DNA of 64,000 nucleotides from Microbacterium sp. Au-Mic1 (GTDB lineage: Bacteria; Actinomycetota; Actinomycetes; Actinomycetales; Microbacteriaceae), in assembly GCF_021341785.1 (NCBI RefSeq), contig NZ_JAJTTF010000005.1:266520-330519 (forward strand), in the 5' to 3' direction. Shown piece by piece: positions 8,381-16,823 of this stretch (its first letter is position 1; each line of letters opens with the position of its first letter). Under the pieces are notes generated by a model. The model was given only the letters and a program-made list of their open reading frames with translations. It did not search any database and was not told the DNA's origin. The position numbers and the translations under genes were made by a program.

Positions 8381-8530
8381 GGGGTCGTTGAGCGAACACG
8401 CGCGTAGCGCGAGTGAGACGGAACGCGGTGATCTCGCAAGGTCGCCGCGTTTCGTCTCGGTCTGCGTTTCGACTCGGTCGCTGCGCGACCTCGCTCAACG
8501 ACCGTGCGGCGGCCTCGCTCAACGACCCCC
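8381..8530. repeat. GGTCGTTGAGCGAG/CTCGCTCAACGACC intergenic repeat, copy 1
   Basis: It begins with GGGGTCGTTGAGCG at 8381 and ends with two tandem right arms (CCTCGCTCAACGACC, 8489-8503 and 8513-8527). Between them are inverted TTTCGTCTCGGTC-type segments. The same family recurs at 21781-21874 and, as a half copy, at 37425-37440. The strong dyad could form a transcript end or a REP-like structure. Confidence 0.75.
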
Positions 8531-8599
8531 ATCCTCGCTCGGAGGTCACGGATACGCCGCTCCCAGCCGCGGACCAGAACCCCGCTCTAGACTCGAGGC

Positions 8600-8998
8600 A
8601 TGGCTCAGCGGAACACGTGGCAGCGCGAACGCGTGCGCGAAGAGCTCTCCGACGTGCGCGGATTCGTCAGCGCGCAGACGCTGCACCAGGCGCTTCGAGA
8701 GGCCAACACCGGCATCGGCCTGGCGACCGTCTATCGCGCCCTTGCCGGGCTGGCGGCCTCGGGTGAGGCCGATTCGCTGCAGAGCCCCGAGGGCGAGGCG
8801 CTCTACCGCGCGTGCAGCAGCGAGGGCCACCACCATCACCTGATCTGCCGCTCCTGCGGGATGACCGTGGAGATCGAGGCCACCGACGTCGAGCAGTGGG
8901 CGCAGCGCACCGCGGCCCTGCACGGCTTCCGCGACGCGGAGCACGTCGTCGACATCTTCGGACTGTGCGCGAGCTGCGCGAACGCCGCCCAGGAGTGA
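8600..8998 (+). CDS. zur: Fur-family zinc-responsive repressor Zur
   Basis: 132-aa regulator of the FUR family. An N-terminal winged helix (about 1-80, with GLATVYRALAGLAASGEAD as recognition region) is followed by the dimerisation domain. Zinc sites are visible: HHHHLICRSC near residues 74-83 and CASC near the C-terminus, the two CxxC pairs that hold structural zinc. Zur fits better than Fur because of the zinc operon and zinc-related genes nearby. It is followed after 7 bp by the permease gene, so the three genes 8600-10884 probably form one operon. Confidence 0.88.
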   Translation: MAQRNTWQRERVREELSDVRGFVSAQTLHQALREANTGIGLATVYRALAGLAASGEADSLQSPEGEALYRACSSEGHHHHLICRSCGMTVEIEATDVEQWAQRTAALHGFRDAEHVVDIFGLCASCANAAQE

Positions 8999-9005
8999 TC
9001 CCCGC

Positions 9006-10079
9006 GTGACCCTGACGACCCCCGGCCGCCGTGCGACTGCCGCACGAGACGGCGCGGCGACTCCGCACGCGCTGCGCACCCCACCGCCGCGGCTGTCCGG
9101 TCGCGCGGCGCTCATCGGCGCTGCGATCGGCGTCGCCGTGGTGGCGGCCCTCATCGCGATCGACGTGCTGGCGCCGCATCTGTTCTCCGCCCGCCTGCCG
9201 AACCGGCTGCAGGACGGGCTCACCCTGTCGCTGAGTGTGCTGTTCGAGGCGCTGCCGTTCGTGATCCTCGGCGTGCTGCTCTCGATCGTGGTGCAGGTGT
9301 GGCTGCCCGCCGGCGTGATCGAGCGCGTGCTGCCGAAGCGCGGCTGGGCGCGCCGGGCCGTGCTGTCGCTGCTGGGCATGCTCATCCCGGTGTGCGAGTG
9401 CGGCAACGTGCCGTTCGCGCGCGGCCTCATGATGCGGGGCCTGGGGCCGGCGGAGGCGCTGACCTTCCTGATCGCGGCGCCCATCCTCAACCCGATCGTG
9501 ATCCTCACGACCCATGCCGCCTTCGGCTTCGACGGCGGAATCCTCGTGGCCCGCCTCGTCGGCGGCTACCTCGTCGCGAACCTGATCGGCTGGGTCTACA
9601 GTCGTCATCCGGATCCCGACGCGCTGCTCACCGCGCGCTTCCGCGACACCTGCGAGGTGGTCGTGCACGAGCAGGGATCCGGGATCCGCCGGAGTCTCGC
9701 CCAGTTCCTCATCGAGCTGCGCGCCGTGATGCCCGCGCTGATCATCGGATCCGCGCTCGCCGGCGCCGTGCAGGTGCTCGTCCCGCGCGACGTGCTGCTG
9801 GCGATCGGCTCGAACCCGCTGCTGTCGGTCGTCGCGATGATCGCGCTGGCCATCTCGGTGGCGATCTGCTCGAACGTCGACTCGTTCTTCGCGCTCTCGT
9901 TCGCCTCGACATTCTCCCCGGGCGCGATCGTCGCCTTCCTGCTGGTGGGTCCGCTGGTCGACATCAAGATGATGGCGCTGCTGCGCACCACCTTCACCGC
10001 CCGCACCCTTGCCGGGATCGTCGGCATCGTGGTCCTGTTCGGCTTCGCCCTGGGGATCGGGGTGAACATCCTTGCCTGA
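9006..10079 (+). CDS. DUF318/UPF0718 family permease
   Basis: 357-aa membrane protein with eight or more helices, of the permease family that includes B. subtilis YcgR and, more distantly, ArsP. The family motif CECGNVPFARG (about residues 131-141) and the second repeat ICSNVDSFFALSFA (about 288-301) are present; the Cys residues could bind a soft metal. It lies between zur and a TIGR03943 gene, with an 8-bp overlap to the latter, so the two likely form one transport complex. A role in zinc or other metal movement is inference. Confidence 0.85.
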   Translation: MTLTTPGRRATAARDGAATPHALRTPPPRLSGRAALIGAAIGVAVVAALIAIDVLAPHLFSARLPNRLQDGLTLSLSVLFEALPFVILGVLLSIVVQVWLPAGVIERVLPKRGWARRAVLSLLGMLIPVCECGNVPFARGLMMRGLGPAEALTFLIAAPILNPIVILTTHAAFGFDGGILVARLVGGYLVANLIGWVYSRHPDPDALLTARFRDTCEVVVHEQGSGIRRSLAQFLIELRAVMPALIIGSALAGAVQVLVPRDVLLAIGSNPLLSVVAMIALAISVAICSNVDSFFALSFASTFSPGAIVAFLLVGPLVDIKMMALLRTTFTARTLAGIVGIVVLFGFALGIGVNILA

Positions 10080-10884
10080 GACGACGACCGCGCACCGGCC
10101 CTCCCGCGCGCAGGCCCTCGGCACCCGCTGGCTCGGCGCCGGCCTGGCGGCCGCGCTCGCGATCGCGACCCTCGCCCTCGCCTTCACGGGACGACTCACC
10201 CTCTACATCAGCCCCGAGACCGTGTGGTTCGCCGTCGCCGCCGCGATCGTGACGCTCGTCGGGGCCGTGTGGTCGTGCATGCTGCCGCTCGGCGCGGAGC
10301 AGGATCACGGGCACGATCACGGCAACGCCGGCCACGACCACGATCACGCGCACGCTTCGTCCTCGCGCCGTGTCCTCGGGGCCGTGGTGGGTGCGACCGG
10401 CGGAGTGATCGCGACCGGCGTCGTCGCCGGCGCGCTGCTGCTGCCTCCCGCATCCCTCTCGGTGGACATGGCGATGCAGCGCGCCCCCATGGGCAATGTC
10501 CTGTTCGCCGGCGCCGACGACGTCGCCCTCGGGGCGAACACCGACACCAGTACGTTCGGCGTGGGCGGCTGGGCCAGCGTGTTCGCCACGGGCTCCCGGC
10601 CCGAGAAGTACGACGGATCCACGGTGACCCTCACGGGCTTCCTGACGCCCAGCGGATCCGCGAAGGATCAGGCGCACCTCACCCGCATGGTCATCACGCA
10701 CTGCGTGCTCGACGCGCAGCCCGCGTCGGTGCCCGTGCAGATCAGCGGCTGGCAGGGACAGTACGCTGTGGGCGACTGGATCCAGGTGAAGGGGACCGTC
10801 CGCGCGAGTGCGGACGGGAAGCTCTCGATCGTGCCGGCCAGTGTGTCGAAGATCCCGGAGCCGAAGGACCCCTATGAGCACTGA
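10072..10884 (+). CDS. TIGR03943/DUF1980 family partner protein
   Basis: 270-aa protein homologous to B. subtilis YcgQ, the usual partner of the upstream permease. Two N-terminal membrane helices are followed by a loop rich in His and Asp (residues about 76-97, repeated DHGHDH/HDHDH), another helix near 105-125, and a C-terminal soluble beta domain with a conserved Cys (VITHCVLDA). The His/Asp loop is a likely metal-binding site. The TTG start at 10072 overlaps the upstream stop; no better in-frame start was seen. Confidence 0.85.
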   Translation: MPETTTAHRPSRAQALGTRWLGAGLAAALAIATLALAFTGRLTLYISPETVWFAVAAAIVTLVGAVWSCMLPLGAEQDHGHDHGNAGHDHDHAHASSSRRVLGAVVGATGGVIATGVVAGALLLPPASLSVDMAMQRAPMGNVLFAGADDVALGANTDTSTFGVGGWASVFATGSRPEKYDGSTVTLTGFLTPSGSAKDQAHLTRMVITHCVLDAQPASVPVQISGWQGQYAVGDWIQVKGTVRASADGKLSIVPASVSKIPEPKDPYEH

Positions 10885-12781
10885 CGACGCGGATCACCCC
10901 CTCACCCGCGCCGAGCTGCGCGCGCGCCGCGCCGCGGAGGAGGCGGCTGCCGTGGAGCCCGCGGCGCCGGAGGGCTCCGCGTCGGCGCCGGAGGGCGCCG
11001 AGCCGGCTGCTCCCGGTGATTCCGCGCCGGCACCTGCGACGCCCGGGGTTCCGGCTGCCGCGGATGTCCCGGAGGCTCCGCGGATCCCCGCCGTGCCGGC
11101 CGCGGAAGAGCCGGTCACCCGCTCCGCCGCGCCCGAGCAGGTCTTCGACGCGAGGCCGGGCCCGCGACGCACCCCGAACGGGCCATCGGGCGTGAGCGTC
11201 TCGAGGGACGAAACAGGTCAGGGCTCGACCGGCGGCTCGGACACGACCGGCGGCCCGGATGCGGCCCCGGCGCCCGCTGCGCCAGCGGCCACGCGCGTGC
11301 ATCAACAGGACCCGCCCCTCGTGCCGGACGACGCGCATGTCGAGGAACCTCCGACGGATCCACGGCTCCAGGCGCCGGAGTGGCAGCCGCATCCCACCCC
11401 GGAACCCGTCAAGCGCCGCCGACGGTTCCCGCTGGTCCTCGGCGCGGTGATCGCAGTGCTCGTCGTCGTGGTCGCGGCGTTCGGGGTGATCACGCTGCTG
11501 CAGGGACCGCGGATCAGCAGCGTGAAGATCGACGCGCAGTCCGCGATCGACGCCTCCGGCACCCGCATGATCATCACCGCCAGCCAGCCGCTGGCGAAGG
11601 TGGATCCGAAGCAGGTGACCGTGAGTCCGCAGGCTCCGTTCACGGTCGACACGTCGGGGCGCAACCTCGGGATCCGCTTCACCGTGCCGCTCGACGACGA
11701 CACGAACTACACCGTCACCGTGAAGGACGCGACCGGCACCGACAAGCAGCGCCAGAGCACGCTGCAGGCGACCTTCCAGACGCCGAAGTCGACGATCTTC
11801 CTGCTCCAGCGCAACGCCGACGGCGACGACACGATCTTCCTCACCGATCTCGGTGGCAAGAACGCGGTCCCGGTGGTGCAGCACGAGAAGATCGACGATT
11901 TCCGGGCCACCGCCGATCACCTCGTGGTGGCGACCGAGAAGGACGGCGCGTCGGTGCTGCTGGTGATGGACCGGAAGGGCAAGAACCAGCGGCAGCTGAA
12001 GCTGCCCGGCGCCGGGTTCCTCTCGAACCTGCAGGTGTCGGAACGCGGGAACCTGGTCGGATACACCTTCACGGACAAGGGCATCAGCGCGACCAGCGGC
12101 CGGGCGAGCATCCTGGTGACCCAGTCGCTCACGGGCGACGGCGAGCCGCAGATCGTCACGGTCGGCGACAAGATGCCGAGCATCGCCCAGTGGGCGTTCG
12201 TGCCCGACTCGTCCTCGGCCCTGTTCATCGACTTCAGTGGCGCGCTGTACGTCGAGGACCGCGCCGACGCGAAGGCGAAGCCGACCGCCCTCGGCGCCGC
12301 GCAGACCGTCGAGGGCATCTCCCGCGGCACCTACACGGCGATCGTGAGCCGCGGCAACGACCTCGTCGAGCTGAATCTCGCGGACGGATCCGAGAAGCCC
12401 CTGGCGGCCTCCACGCCCGACTTCGGCGTGCCCGGCACGATCGCCCCCTTCCCGGGCGGAACGCTGCGACAGGTCGCCACCCGAGACGCCACCGGACTGC
12501 CGACCGGACAGATCGTCACGCGCGTGGGCGACGACGGCAAAGCCACGAAGCTGTTCAGCGTGACCGGATCCGATGCGATCATGCAGGCCTGCCCGTCGCC
12601 GAGCGGGCAGTACAGTGCGATCGTGGTGGCTCCCAAGCTCGTCAACAACCCGTACGACCAGTCGCTGCTGCCGCTGCCGACCACGATGCAGACGCACATC
12701 GTCGACACGAAGACCGGCAAGGAGCTCGTGGTGCTGGCGGGCTTCGACCCCTCGTGGTGCGCGCAGGCGCCGCACCGGTGA
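10874..12781 (+). CDS. Membrane-anchored extracytoplasmic protein, beta-propeller-like
   Basis: 635-aa protein. A long cytoplasmic N-terminus (to about residue 180) is rich in Ala, Pro, Glu and Gly and starts with LTRAELRARR, a common opening in Microbacteriaceae membrane proteins. One membrane helix (about 185-208) is followed by an Ig-like domain (about 215-295) and then repeated beta units resembling a TolB/WD-type propeller (VLLVMDRKGKNQRQLKL, LVELNLADGSEKPL). No catalytic motif was found; a sensor or envelope scaffold is possible. ATG 10874 overlaps the upstream gene by 11 bp; this start avoids an Arg-rich non-coding-like extension. Confidence 0.75.
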   Translation: MSTDDADHPLTRAELRARRAAEEAAAVEPAAPEGSASAPEGAEPAAPGDSAPAPATPGVPAAADVPEAPRIPAVPAAEEPVTRSAAPEQVFDARPGPRRTPNGPSGVSVSRDETGQGSTGGSDTTGGPDAAPAPAAPAATRVHQQDPPLVPDDAHVEEPPTDPRLQAPEWQPHPTPEPVKRRRRFPLVLGAVIAVLVVVVAAFGVITLLQGPRISSVKIDAQSAIDASGTRMIITASQPLAKVDPKQVTVSPQAPFTVDTSGRNLGIRFTVPLDDDTNYTVTVKDATGTDKQRQSTLQATFQTPKSTIFLLQRNADGDDTIFLTDLGGKNAVPVVQHEKIDDFRATADHLVVATEKDGASVLLVMDRKGKNQRQLKLPGAGFLSNLQVSERGNLVGYTFTDKGISATSGRASILVTQSLTGDGEPQIVTVGDKMPSIAQWAFVPDSSSALFIDFSGALYVEDRADAKAKPTALGAAQTVEGISRGTYTAIVSRGNDLVELNLADGSEKPLAASTPDFGVPGTIAPFPGGTLRQVATRDATGLPTGQIVTRVGDDGKATKLFSVTGSDAIMQACPSPSGQYSAIVVAPKLVNNPYDQSLLPLPTTMQTHIVDTKTGKELVVLAGFDPSWCAQAPHR

Positions 12782-12800
12782 TGACCGGGTCCGCCAGCCG

Positions 12801-13616
12801 ATGACCGGATCCGACGCCCGCCGCGGCGGCACGAGCAGGAGCGGATCCGACGGTGCGGGGCTGCGCCGCGCGACGCGGGAGGACCTACTGGCGCTGCCGC
12901 TCGAGGTGGCGCCGCGTCTGCTCGGCGCCCGGCTGCGCACGCTCGTGGACGGCGCGGAGGTGCAGCTGCGGATCACCGAGGTCGAGGCCTACCACGGCAA
13001 GGGCGTCGGCGACCGGCACGACCCCGGATCGCACGCCCGGATGGGGCGTACCGCGCGCAATGCCACGATGTGGGGCGAGCCCGGGCATCTGTACGTCTAC
13101 CTCAGCCACGGCATCCACTCGTGCGTGAACGTGGTGTGCGGGCCGGACGGAGTGGCCGGCGGTGTGCTGCTGCGTGCCGGCGAGGTGGAGACGGGTGTCG
13201 AGGTGGCGGCGGTGCGGCGCGGGCTGTTTCCCGTTCTCAGGGTGGATTCGCCGAAGTCACCGAGAACGGAGCGGATCGCGCCCCCGGAGGAAATCGATCC
13301 TGAGAGCGGTGTGCTGCCGCTCCGCGCGACCCAGCGGCGCGACCTGGCTCGCGGCCCCGGGCGGTTCGGGCAGGCCTCGGGCCTGCGGCACCCGCAGCAC
13401 GACGGCATCGACGCGATCACCGGGCGGCCGCGGGCCGGTGCGGTTGCCGAGCTGTGGCTCGCGGAGCCGCTCGCCGACATCGCCTCCGGCCCGCGGGTGG
13501 GCGTCGCCGGTCACGCCGGCACGGACGCGTTCCCCTGGCGGTTCTGGATCCCCGGGGATCCGACCGTGTCCCCGTTCCGCTGGGGGCGCGGAGCCGCCGA
13601 GGCCGCCGCACGCTGA
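12801..13616 (+). CDS. DNA-3-methyladenine glycosylase (AAG/MPG family)
   Basis: Base-excision repair enzyme that removes alkylated purines. Family features are present: ITEVEAYHG with the catalytic Glu, GRTARNATMWG, HLYVYLSHGIHSCVNVV, and RRDLARGPGRF. The protein is 271 aa, longer than the usual 190-215. Part of the excess is an N-terminal tail; the rest is a stretch at about residues 141-175 between AAVRRG and RRDLARGP that coincides with a palindromic DNA element (13231-13309) and reads through in frame. The fold could tolerate a loop there. Start chosen at ATG 12801 after the upstream gene's stop. Confidence 0.88.
   Translation: MTGSDARRGGTSRSGSDGAGLRRATREDLLALPLEVAPRLLGARLRTLVDGAEVQLRITEVEAYHGKGVGDRHDPGSHARMGRTARNATMWGEPGHLYVYLSHGIHSCVNVVCGPDGVAGGVLLRAGEVETGVEVAAVRRGLFPVLRVDSPKSPRTERIAPPEEIDPESGVLPLRATQRRDLARGPGRFGQASGLRHPQHDGIDAITGRPRAGAVAELWLAEPLADIASGPRVGVAGHAGTDAFPWRFWIPGDPTVSPFRWGRGAAEAAAR
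13231..13309. repeat. Palindromic element inside the glycosylase gene
   Basis: CCGTTCTCAGG at 13231-13241 pairs with CCTGAGAGCGG at 13299-13309 (10 of 11 bases), with 57 bp between arms. The intergenic element at 6733-6818 has the same core arms with 58 bp between them. An extra CGAGAACGG at 13261-13269 could pair with the left arm. The element is an in-frame insertion into the coding sequence. Confidence 0.5.
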
Positions 13617-13662
13617 TCCCGGAGACCGCGCGACCGGCCGTCTCCGCCGAGCCGGTGCGGGC

Positions 13663-15411
13663 TCAGCCTGCGCTCTGCGCGCGCCGCACGCCGAAACCGG
13701 TGTGGAAGCGCGGCTCCGCGGTATCGAAGGGCACGTCTTCGCGGGATGCTTCGACCGCCTCCATCGATGCCGGGATGTCGAACGGGAACGCACCGGTGAT
13801 CGCCGCCCGGCCCTGCAACGCCGCCAGCAGCACGGCATCGCTCGCGCCGAAATCGCCGACGACCGCCGCGGCGACCTCGACCAGGGGGCCGAGGATTGCG
13901 GGGCGCTCCAGGTACACCGATACGAAGACCGGCGCGACCGATGCGTATGCCGTCAGTCGCTCGAGGATCTCGTCGTCGAACGCGAGCGTGCCACCGTGGA
14001 AGAAGTCACCGAGCGATCCGCGGCCCGGGGTGAACGGCGCGTCCAGACGCACCACGATCGCGTCCGCCTCGGCGGCATCCGTCACCGGGACGAGGCCGGC
14101 GTCGCGGGCGGCCTGCGCCGCGACACCGTCGAGCAGCACCCGTGCACCGGTCGCGAGCACCGGCGCGTCCGCCGTCGCCAGTACCAGGGACTGCGCCTGC
14201 GCACGCACCCCGCGGGCGGTGAACTCCGGCGATCCGCAGATCTCCCGAGTGCGGGCGACGTCGACGCGACGGTGCTCGAACACTCCGAGACGGAACTTCT
14301 CCCGCAGCAGCCGCCGGATCGATTCGTCGAGCCGCGACTCCCGGATCCGGCCGGAATCGACGAGCTCCTCGATCAGAGCCGCATTGCGGTCTCCACCGAA
14401 CTGATCGACGCCCACGTCGATCGCGATCGCCGCGCGCTCGCCCGGGGTGAGGTGCTCCAGCCCCCATCCATTCGGGCCGAACTGCAGATCACCCATGGGT
14501 TCGGCCTCGAGCAGGTTCCAGTCGGTGACGACGACGCCGTCGAAGCCCAGTCGGCGACGCAGGATGTCCTGCACCACGGGCGCGTTGAACGCGAACCCGA
14601 CCTCGGGCCACGCCGTGCCGACCGGCTTGCCGTAGTAGGTCATGACCTGGGTGGCTCCGGCCGCGAAGGCGCGCTCGAACGGGCGCAGGTGCAGCTCCTG
14701 CTGCCCGCCCGGATAGACCTGCTCGGGGTAGCGCGGGTCGTGCGCATCGTCGCCCCGCAGCTGCGGGCCACCGCCGGGGAAGTGCTTGACGACGGCGGCG
14801 ACCGACTCCGGGCCGAGCTCTGGTCCGCCGCGCAGCGCCTCGATGAATGCGACGGTCAGGTCGGCGACGCGCTCCGGATCCTCGCCGAAGGTGCCGGACC
14901 CGCGCGACCAGCGCGGCTCGCTGAAGATGTCGGCCATGGGGCCGAGCAGCACCCGGATGCCCATCGCGAGGAACTCCTGCCGCATGGTGTCGCCGAACGT
15001 GCGGGCGGCGTCGAGCCCGCCGATCGCCGCGATCCCCGGGTAGTCGGGCCAGCGGGACAGACTGTCCAGCGCCTGCCCGGTGAAGAGGTTGCTGCGGAAG
15101 CCGTGCCGAGGATCCGAGGACAGAGTGATCGGGATCCCGAGCCGGGTCGACTCGGCGATCTCCTGCAGGGTGTTGTGCCACTCGGCGACGGCGGCGCTGT
15201 CCTCCCCGCCGAGCACGTTGAAATGGCTGATGCCGACGGCGCCGGCGTAGCGCTCGGCGGCGGCGAGGGCCTCCGTCTCGCTGAGTCCGTCGCCCGCGGG
15301 AGCGGTGGACGGGTGGAACATCATGGCGGCCTTCTCGGCGACCGTCATCCGGCGAAGCAGGTCCTCGACACGGCGATCGATCGGCAGGGAGGGATCCTGG
15401 TAGTCGTTCAT
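13663..15411 (-). CDS. Glycoside hydrolase family 3 protein
   Basis: 582-aa beta-glycosidase-like enzyme without an obvious signal peptide, so probably cytoplasmic. The GH3 N-domain carries SDPRHGF, FSEPRWSRGSGTFGEDP, VVKHFPGGG and the nucleophile region VVVTDW (Asp about 297). A shorter second domain follows, with ATADAPVLATGARVLLDG-type sequence. The aglycone and sugar are unknown. GGAGAAGAAC lies upstream of the ATG. The MFS gene sits 19 bp upstream in the same direction, so the pair forms an operon for uptake and hydrolysis of a glycoside, likely under the adjacent LacI regulator. Confidence 0.92.
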   Translation of the reverse strand: MNDYQDPSLPIDRRVEDLLRRMTVAEKAAMMFHPSTAPAGDGLSETEALAAAERYAGAVGISHFNVLGGEDSAAVAEWHNTLQEIAESTRLGIPITLSSDPRHGFRSNLFTGQALDSLSRWPDYPGIAAIGGLDAARTFGDTMRQEFLAMGIRVLLGPMADIFSEPRWSRGSGTFGEDPERVADLTVAFIEALRGGPELGPESVAAVVKHFPGGGPQLRGDDAHDPRYPEQVYPGGQQELHLRPFERAFAAGATQVMTYYGKPVGTAWPEVGFAFNAPVVQDILRRRLGFDGVVVTDWNLLEAEPMGDLQFGPNGWGLEHLTPGERAAIAIDVGVDQFGGDRNAALIEELVDSGRIRESRLDESIRRLLREKFRLGVFEHRRVDVARTREICGSPEFTARGVRAQAQSLVLATADAPVLATGARVLLDGVAAQAARDAGLVPVTDAAEADAIVVRLDAPFTPGRGSLGDFFHGGTLAFDDEILERLTAYASVAPVFVSVYLERPAILGPLVEVAAAVVGDFGASDAVLLAALQGRAAITGAFPFDIPASMEAVEASREDVPFDTAEPRFHTGFGVRRAQSAG

Positions 15412-15430
15412 CGGTTCTTCTCCGGATTCG

Positions 15431-16693
15431 TCAGCGGGTGGAGCGCACGAGCAGCATCGGCACGAACGCCAGCAACGTGAGGGCGGCGCTGACGAGCAGC
15501 AGCGCGGGGTAGTTCGCCACTCCGCCGCCGATGCCGAGCAGCAGGGGGGCGATGAACGGCATCACGGAGTAGGGCAGCGAGAGCGCGATGTTCACGACGC
15601 CGAGATCACGGGCTGCCGTGGCCGGGTCGTTCATGGTGGCCACGGCGAAGCCGATGTAGCCGCCGTACGCGATGCCGGTGCCGAGGCCTGCGGACAGGGA
15701 GAGGCCGACCATGAACAGCGGCACGGTATCGGCGAAGGCCAGCATCACGAGCCCGGCGACGACGAACAGGGCGCCGATTCCGAGGATCACCTTTCGGCGT
15801 CCGGTGCGGTCGTTCAGCCATCCGGCGAGCGGGGCGCTGGCGACGGCGATGATGCCGGGGATGACGTATGCGAGCGTGATCAGGCCGGGCAGCTCCGCCT
15901 CGGGCGGGGAGACACGATCCTGCAGCAGGTAGACGGTGTAGGTCGAGATGACGCCCATGCCACAAGCGATCAGGAACAGTGCGGCGAGGAACTTCGCGAA
16001 GTCGGGGGAACGTCGCGGGTCGATGTAGAAGCTGCCGAAGAACTCCTTGACGCTGAACGGCGGCATGTCGGCGGGCGCGGGGGCGTCATCGCGGAACATC
16101 ACGATCAGCAGCGCGGAGAACAACACCGCCACGATCACCGGCAGGCCGAACTGGGCGATCACGCTGTCGGGGAACCACTGCACGAAGAACACGCCGACGA
16201 GCACTGCGGCGGAGGATGCGGTGCCGCTGAGTGCACCGACGATGCCCTGCTGCTTCTCGGGCACCCGGTCGGGCACGATGGCGAGCACGGCGGCGATCGC
16301 CGCGTTCACGAAGGCCTGCATGATGATCCAGCCGAGCAGCAGCAGTGGGAACGAGCTGCTGAGCCCGATGATCACGGCGCCGACGATCGTGCCCGCGAGG
16401 CCCACGACGATCCACGGGCGCCGGCGGCCGAACCTGCTGCGGGTGCGATCGCTGAGGCGACCGAACAGCGGGTTGGCGATCAGAGCGACGAGCGTTCCCA
16501 CGCCGGCGGCGATCGAATAGCTTGTCGTCTTGCCGTCCGGATCGATCTGCGAGATGCGCAGCGCGAGCGTCACGGATGCCGGAAGCATGATCGACATCCA
16601 GATGCCGAACATGGCCAGGGCGTAGATCAGAACGAACGCCGGGCGGACGGGCCGGACTGCGACGCCGGTCTCCGGCAGTGGGGAAGCGGTCAT
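15431..16693 (-). CDS. MFS transporter, probable glycoside/sugar uptake
   Basis: 420-aa major facilitator with about 12 helices. The loop 2-3 motif reads NPLFGRLSDRTRSRFGRRRPW, close to that of GPH/sucrose-type sugar symporters, and the matching loop 8-9 motif is GWLNDRTGRRKV. It is the first gene of the operon with the GH3 enzyme and is divergent from LacI, so a glycoside substrate is likely. GAGGATCC precedes the ATG. Two LacI-type operators lie 25-65 bp upstream. Confidence 0.9.
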   Translation of the reverse strand: MTASPLPETGVAVRPVRPAFVLIYALAMFGIWMSIMLPASVTLALRISQIDPDGKTTSYSIAAGVGTLVALIANPLFGRLSDRTRSRFGRRRPWIVVGLAGTIVGAVIIGLSSSFPLLLLGWIIMQAFVNAAIAAVLAIVPDRVPEKQQGIVGALSGTASSAAVLVGVFFVQWFPDSVIAQFGLPVIVAVLFSALLIVMFRDDAPAPADMPPFSVKEFFGSFYIDPRRSPDFAKFLAALFLIACGMGVISTYTVYLLQDRVSPPEAELPGLITLAYVIPGIIAVASAPLAGWLNDRTGRRKVILGIGALFVVAGLVMLAFADTVPLFMVGLSLSAGLGTGIAYGGYIGFAVATMNDPATAARDLGVVNIALSLPYSVMPFIAPLLLGIGGGVANYPALLLVSAALTLLAFVPMLLVRSTR

Positions 16694-16718
16694 GGGATCC
16701 TCAACATCGAGCGATTGG

Positions 16719-16756
16719 AAACGCTACCGGTAACGTTTGCGGTAGCGGTACCGATA
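16719..16756. promoter_or_regulatory. Two LacI-type operators
   Basis: Operator 1 (16719-16738) is a 20-bp near-perfect palindrome, AAACGCTACCGGTAACGTTT, with the CG centre typical of LacI/GalR sites. Operator 2 (16743-16756) is the palindrome TAGCGGTACCGATA around CGGTACCG. Both lie between the MFS and LacI genes. Confidence 0.8.
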
Positions 16757-16823
16757 AGGTAGGGCGAACCCGGGCGTGTCGTCAAGTCCATGATCACCGG
16801 GAAGGATCCGGAAGGGGTCGAAG

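Noticed and set aside
10742..12976. A 744-codon minus-strand open frame opposite the membrane-anchored protein
   Set aside because: The plus-strand gene has start overlap, membrane helix and beta domains; the reverse product is Arg/Ala/His-rich noise.
13254..13260. A shared AAGTCAC inside both palindromic elements (also 6769-6775)
   Set aside because: Its offset from the left arm differs by 10 bp between the two copies, so it does not align and is probably chance.
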